Of a stretch of 8,096 nt of DNA, positions 6,197-8,096 are shown piece by piece. The notes below the pieces were generated by a model. It was not told the origin of the DNA and ran no database searches. It was given only the letters and a program-made list of their open reading frames with translations. This DNA comes from UBA9848 sp003454065 (GTDB taxonomy: Bacteria; Spirochaetota; Spirochaetia; Sphaerochaetales; Sphaerochaetaceae): the NCBI GenBank assembly GCA_946629155.1, contig CAMOXM010000063.1:1-8096 (forward strand). The letters run 5' to 3'. The translations under genes and the position numbers were made by a program. The stretch's first letter is position 1. Each line of letters begins with the position of its first letter.

Positions 6197-6343
6197 AAAA
6201 AAACCTCCAAACATCAAATCGCCAAATATGCGATGGATATGCGCCCCCCTCTCCCTTCCGCCAGCAACCACCGGCCCGGCGCAGCTGAAGCTGCGGTGTT
6301 TCCGGACCACACAGGTTGTTGCGGTGTTGGTTCAAAGAGGACT
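6197..6343 (-). other. 147-base intergenic region with a hairpin and a G-rich tract, no clear promoter
   Basis: Between the surface-protein stop and the lipoprotein start there is a perfect 6-pair hairpin with a 4-base loop (CGCAGC/GCTGCG, 6280-6295), not followed by a T tract. A purine-rich run containing six G on the minus strand (plus C run 6244-6249) lies about 50 bases before ATG 6196. I found no convincing -35/-10 pair, so read-through from the upstream gene is possible. Confidence 0.55.
6204..6208 (-). promoter_or_regulatory. ribosome binding site fixing the five-repeat lipoprotein start
   Basis: GGAGG on the minus strand, 7 bases before ATG 6196. It rules out the upstream in-frame ATG at 6310, which would overlap the preceding stop region and hide the signal peptide. 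Confidence 0.75.
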
Positions 6344-8096
6344 TCAGTTCTGGACCCGCGCCACCAGGCGCACCGCCCGCCCACAATTCCGGTCGCCGAT
6401 GTTGAACGTATACACGTAGCCGGAGCCGAAGTTCAGGTTGTCCGCATCGTCCGCATCGTCCGAATTCGGCGAGGCAGACCAATAGTTGCCGTACGATGCG
6501 ACGTTGCCCGACGCCGTGCCTTTGCGCCAGCCCGACGCAGGAAGAAACACGGCTCCGGCCTGCTCCATCTTCTGCCAGTCGGAGACGGAATAGGTATTAG
6601 TTGAATAGTCGATAACGTAACCGGCGGTAAATGAGCAGCCGGTCGGGAGCGTCCATTCGTCGGGAAGCAGGACGAGGCCGGTCACGCCGGCCGTGCCGTT
6701 GACGCCGGTTATGGTGGCAAGGCCGTATTTGCCGTTCCTCGCAGTGCTGCCGCCTACGAGGTACGACCACTCGCTGAGGGTGAGACAATCGTAGCCGACG
6801 ATGGCATTAGCCAAGGCGAAGGTGTCGGTCGTTGTCCTACCAGTGCTGTCATAGGTCTTAGCGTAAGTCTTCTCCAAATCCTTTGACCAGTAAAACAGCC
6901 CTGTCGTGCTGTTGCCGTCGGCGTCGGAATAGGACGTCCCGTAGAACGGTGTCTTGCAGGCCACGCCGGCTATGACGGCGGTATTATTCTCAGCATCATG
7001 CCATGTCCTGTAGTCATACTGGTTCACCTCCATGCCGAATGCGGAGCCGTTCCAGAACAGGTTGCCTCTCGCGAACCTGACTTGCATTCCCTGATCATCC
7101 ACAGTGAAGAGCCCAGTCAGAACTTCCGACTGCTTGTCATACCCGCAAGTCGTACATACGCCATCCGCATTGAATGCATGCGCGGCCTCATCCTTCTTGG
7201 CGTCATGCCCGCAGGTTGCAGCACGCCAGTGATGCAAGGAATTTGAAGTCCACCCGGAGGCGAACGCATGCTGATGCTGATAATCGCAGACGGTACAGAC
7301 ATAACTCGAGTCGAACGTATGCGCTGCCTCATCCTTTTTGGCGTTATGACCGCAAGTAGCGGCATGCCAGTGACTGGTATCATCGGACGACCAGCTACTC
7401 GAATAAGTGTGATCCGTAACCGGTATCGTCTCAGTCTGCTCGAATCCGCAAGCAGTACATGACCTGCTCCTGCTTCCTGTCGCACTGCAGGTTGCCGGCG
7501 TGTCGATATGCCACGAGCCGTAAGTATGCTGATGCTGATAATCGCATACCGTACACCTGTAGTTGCTGTCGAAGACGTGATTCGCCAAATCAGCTTTTAC
7601 ATCGTGACCGCATGTGGCTTCACGCCAATGCTGCGTGCTATTGCTCGACCACACATTGGAATACGTATGCTGATGCTCGCCGGAAACCCGCGCCGCCAGG
7701 CGAATCGCCAAACCACGCTGACGATAATATGCGGAAACGATGCTCGAAGGATTGCAATCAGCTCCATTAAAGCCAATGTTTATTGCATAGCCAATGCTGG
7801 TGGAATACGGCGAAGACGTCCAATAGCCTCCCTCGCCGCTCGAATACGTACTGCTTAAAGCAGAGCCGGTTCGATAGCCAATGGCAGGAAGGAACACCAC
7901 CCCCGCCTGCTCCATTGACGCCCACTGCGTTGCGTTGTAGGTATTGGAAGTCCACCCTGCGCCTACGCCAGATGTAAAATCAGCCACGTTGGAAGGCTGA
8001 TCCCATGAATCGGGAAGCAGCACCATGCCCTTTACCGCAACCGAATTCGCCGTGTTTATCGTAGCAAGCCCGTACTTGAGAGTGGCATTCGGCCTG
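6344..8096 (-). CDS. large surface protein: two WSAS/VRLVAR (FISUMP/DUF1566-like) domains flanking His/Cys repeats (5' end outside window)
   Basis: The frame is open from the window edge to a TGA at 6344-6346, giving 583 codons here. The true start lies beyond 8096, and ATG 8026 is internal. Residue numbers count from that Met. Before it, the frame reads KYGLATINT. Domain 1 (end seen, to about 116) has VLLPDSW, MEQAGVVFLPA, YWTSS and RGLAIRLAARV. Residues 118-300 are His/Cys repeats. Domain 2 (301-560) opens GLFTVDD...VRFARGNLFW and contains LTLSEWSYLVGGSTARNGKYG, VLLPDEW, MEQAGAVFLPA, NYWSAS and GRAVRLVARV. This second region resembles the paralogous FISUMP/DUF1566-type domains of secreted proteins in Fibrobacter, Bacteroidota and treponemes, which may adopt a C-type-lectin-like fold. 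I infer an exported binding protein, probably multi-domain. The ligand is unknown. No catalytic site is recognised. The sequence is visibly richer in G+C than the toxin-antitoxin island. Confidence 0.85.
   Translation of the reverse strand, partial: RPNATLKYGLATINTANSVAVKGMVLLPDSWDQPSNVADFTSGVGAGWTSNTYNATQWASMEQAGVVFLPAIGYRTGSALSSTYSSGEGGYWTSSPYSTSIGYAINIGFNGADCNPSSIVSAYYRQRGLAIRLAARVSGEHQHTYSNVWSSNSTQHWREATCGHDVKADLANHVFDSNYRCTVCDYQHQHTYGSWHIDTPATCSATGSRSRSCTACGFEQTETIPVTDHTYSSSWSSDDTSHWHAATCGHNAKKDEAAHTFDSSYVCTVCDYQHQHAFASGWTSNSLHHWRAATCGHDAKKDEAAHAFNADGVCTTCGYDKQSEVLTGLFTVDDQGMQVRFARGNLFWNGSAFGMEVNQYDYRTWHDAENNTAVIAGVACKTPFYGTSYSDADGNSTTGLFYWSKDLEKTYAKTYDSTGRTTTDTFALANAIVGYDCLTLSEWSYLVGGSTARNGKYGLATITGVNGTAGVTGLVLLPDEWTLPTGCSFTAGYVIDYSTNTYSVSDWQKMEQAGAVFLPASGWRKGTASGNVASYGNYWSASPNSDDADDADNLNFGSGYVYTFNIGDRNCGRAVRLVARVQN
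6440..6462. repeat. in-frame 9-base tandem repeat in the last domain
   Basis: The 9-mer gtccgcatc occurs twice in full plus five further bases. On the coding strand it encodes an Asp-Asp-Ala periodicity (DDADDAD) between WSAS and the C-terminal VRLVAR motif. A gain or loss of a unit would keep the frame. Confidence 0.85.
7127..7675 (-). repeat. array of four His/Cys (HTY...ATCGH...CxxC) repeats
   Basis: Four units of about 40-48 residues lie between the two large domains. Three have the full pattern HxY/F...W(S/T)S..xxHW(R/H)xATCGH...H.F...(V/R)CT.C(D/G)Y, at about 7675-7535, 7412-7275 and 7274-7127. The second (about 7532-7415) is a shorter GSW..D..TCSATG.....CTACG form. A 21-base identical direct repeat (7268-7288 and 7526-7546) encodes CDYQHQH, with an 11-base partial copy at 7667-7677. 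Such repeats are frequent in treponemal surface proteins. Regular His and CxxC placement suggests metal binding or disulphides, which is inference. Confidence 0.85.

Noticed and set aside
6280..6295. Hairpin after the surface-protein gene as a terminator
   Set aside because: It is perfect but only 6 pairs and is followed by G+C-rich sequence, not T residues.
4277..6310. Longer form of the five-repeat lipoprotein starting at 6310
   Set aside because: The lipoprotein signal peptide and GGAGG both point to 6196. The upstream codons read like translated intergenic DNA.
7117..7485. Minus- and plus-strand frames across the His/Cys repeats
   Set aside because: They arise from the repetitive base composition of the repeat array in other frames. 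Only the CxxC/HW frame makes sense as protein.

Overview
All recognisable genes in this window lie on the minus strand, so the biological order runs from high to low coordinates. The window suggests a host-associated spirochaete, most likely a Treponema-like gut or rumen bacterium. Three things point there: several lipoproteins with short MKRLF/MKKF signal peptides, histidine- and CxxC-containing repeats of the HTY...HW..ATCGH...C..CGY kind that are frequent in treponemal surface proteins, and strong Shine-Dalgarno sequences (GGAGG), which argue against Bacteroidota. This assignment is inference from protein style, not from a marker gene.

Region 1 (8096-6344) holds the 3' part of a large surface protein. 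It has two copies of a paralogous WSAS/VRLVAR domain flanking an array of histidine/cysteine repeats. Region 2 (6196-3433) holds two adjacent lipoprotein genes 13 bases apart, built from five and two copies of one roughly 105-125 residue domain that begins with a PEWVRGAW-like motif. I cannot assign that domain to a known function. Regions 1 and 2 look like a surface-protein locus shaped by domain duplication.

Region 3 (3342-1716) is a visibly AT-richer island of type II toxin-antitoxin loci in tandem. It starts with a near-consensus promoter, followed by a small antitoxin gene and an intact PIN-domain toxin gene with a 4-base overlap. An intrinsic-terminator-like hairpin comes next. Then come a Phd/YefM-type antitoxin whose partner toxin seems reduced to a short frameshifted stub, and a BrnT/BrnA pair in which the toxin is cut by an in-frame TAA while the antitoxin is intact. 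Two of three toxins therefore appear dead and all three antitoxins survive.

Region 4 (1678-1) holds most of a CpdB/UshA-type nucleotidase lipoprotein, 37 bases after the BrnA-like gene, probably working in nucleotide salvage at the cell surface. It is 3'-truncated by the window edge.

No rRNA, tRNA, CRISPR array, complete insertion sequence, integrase or reverse transcriptase was seen. The plus strand carries only antisense shadow reading frames.
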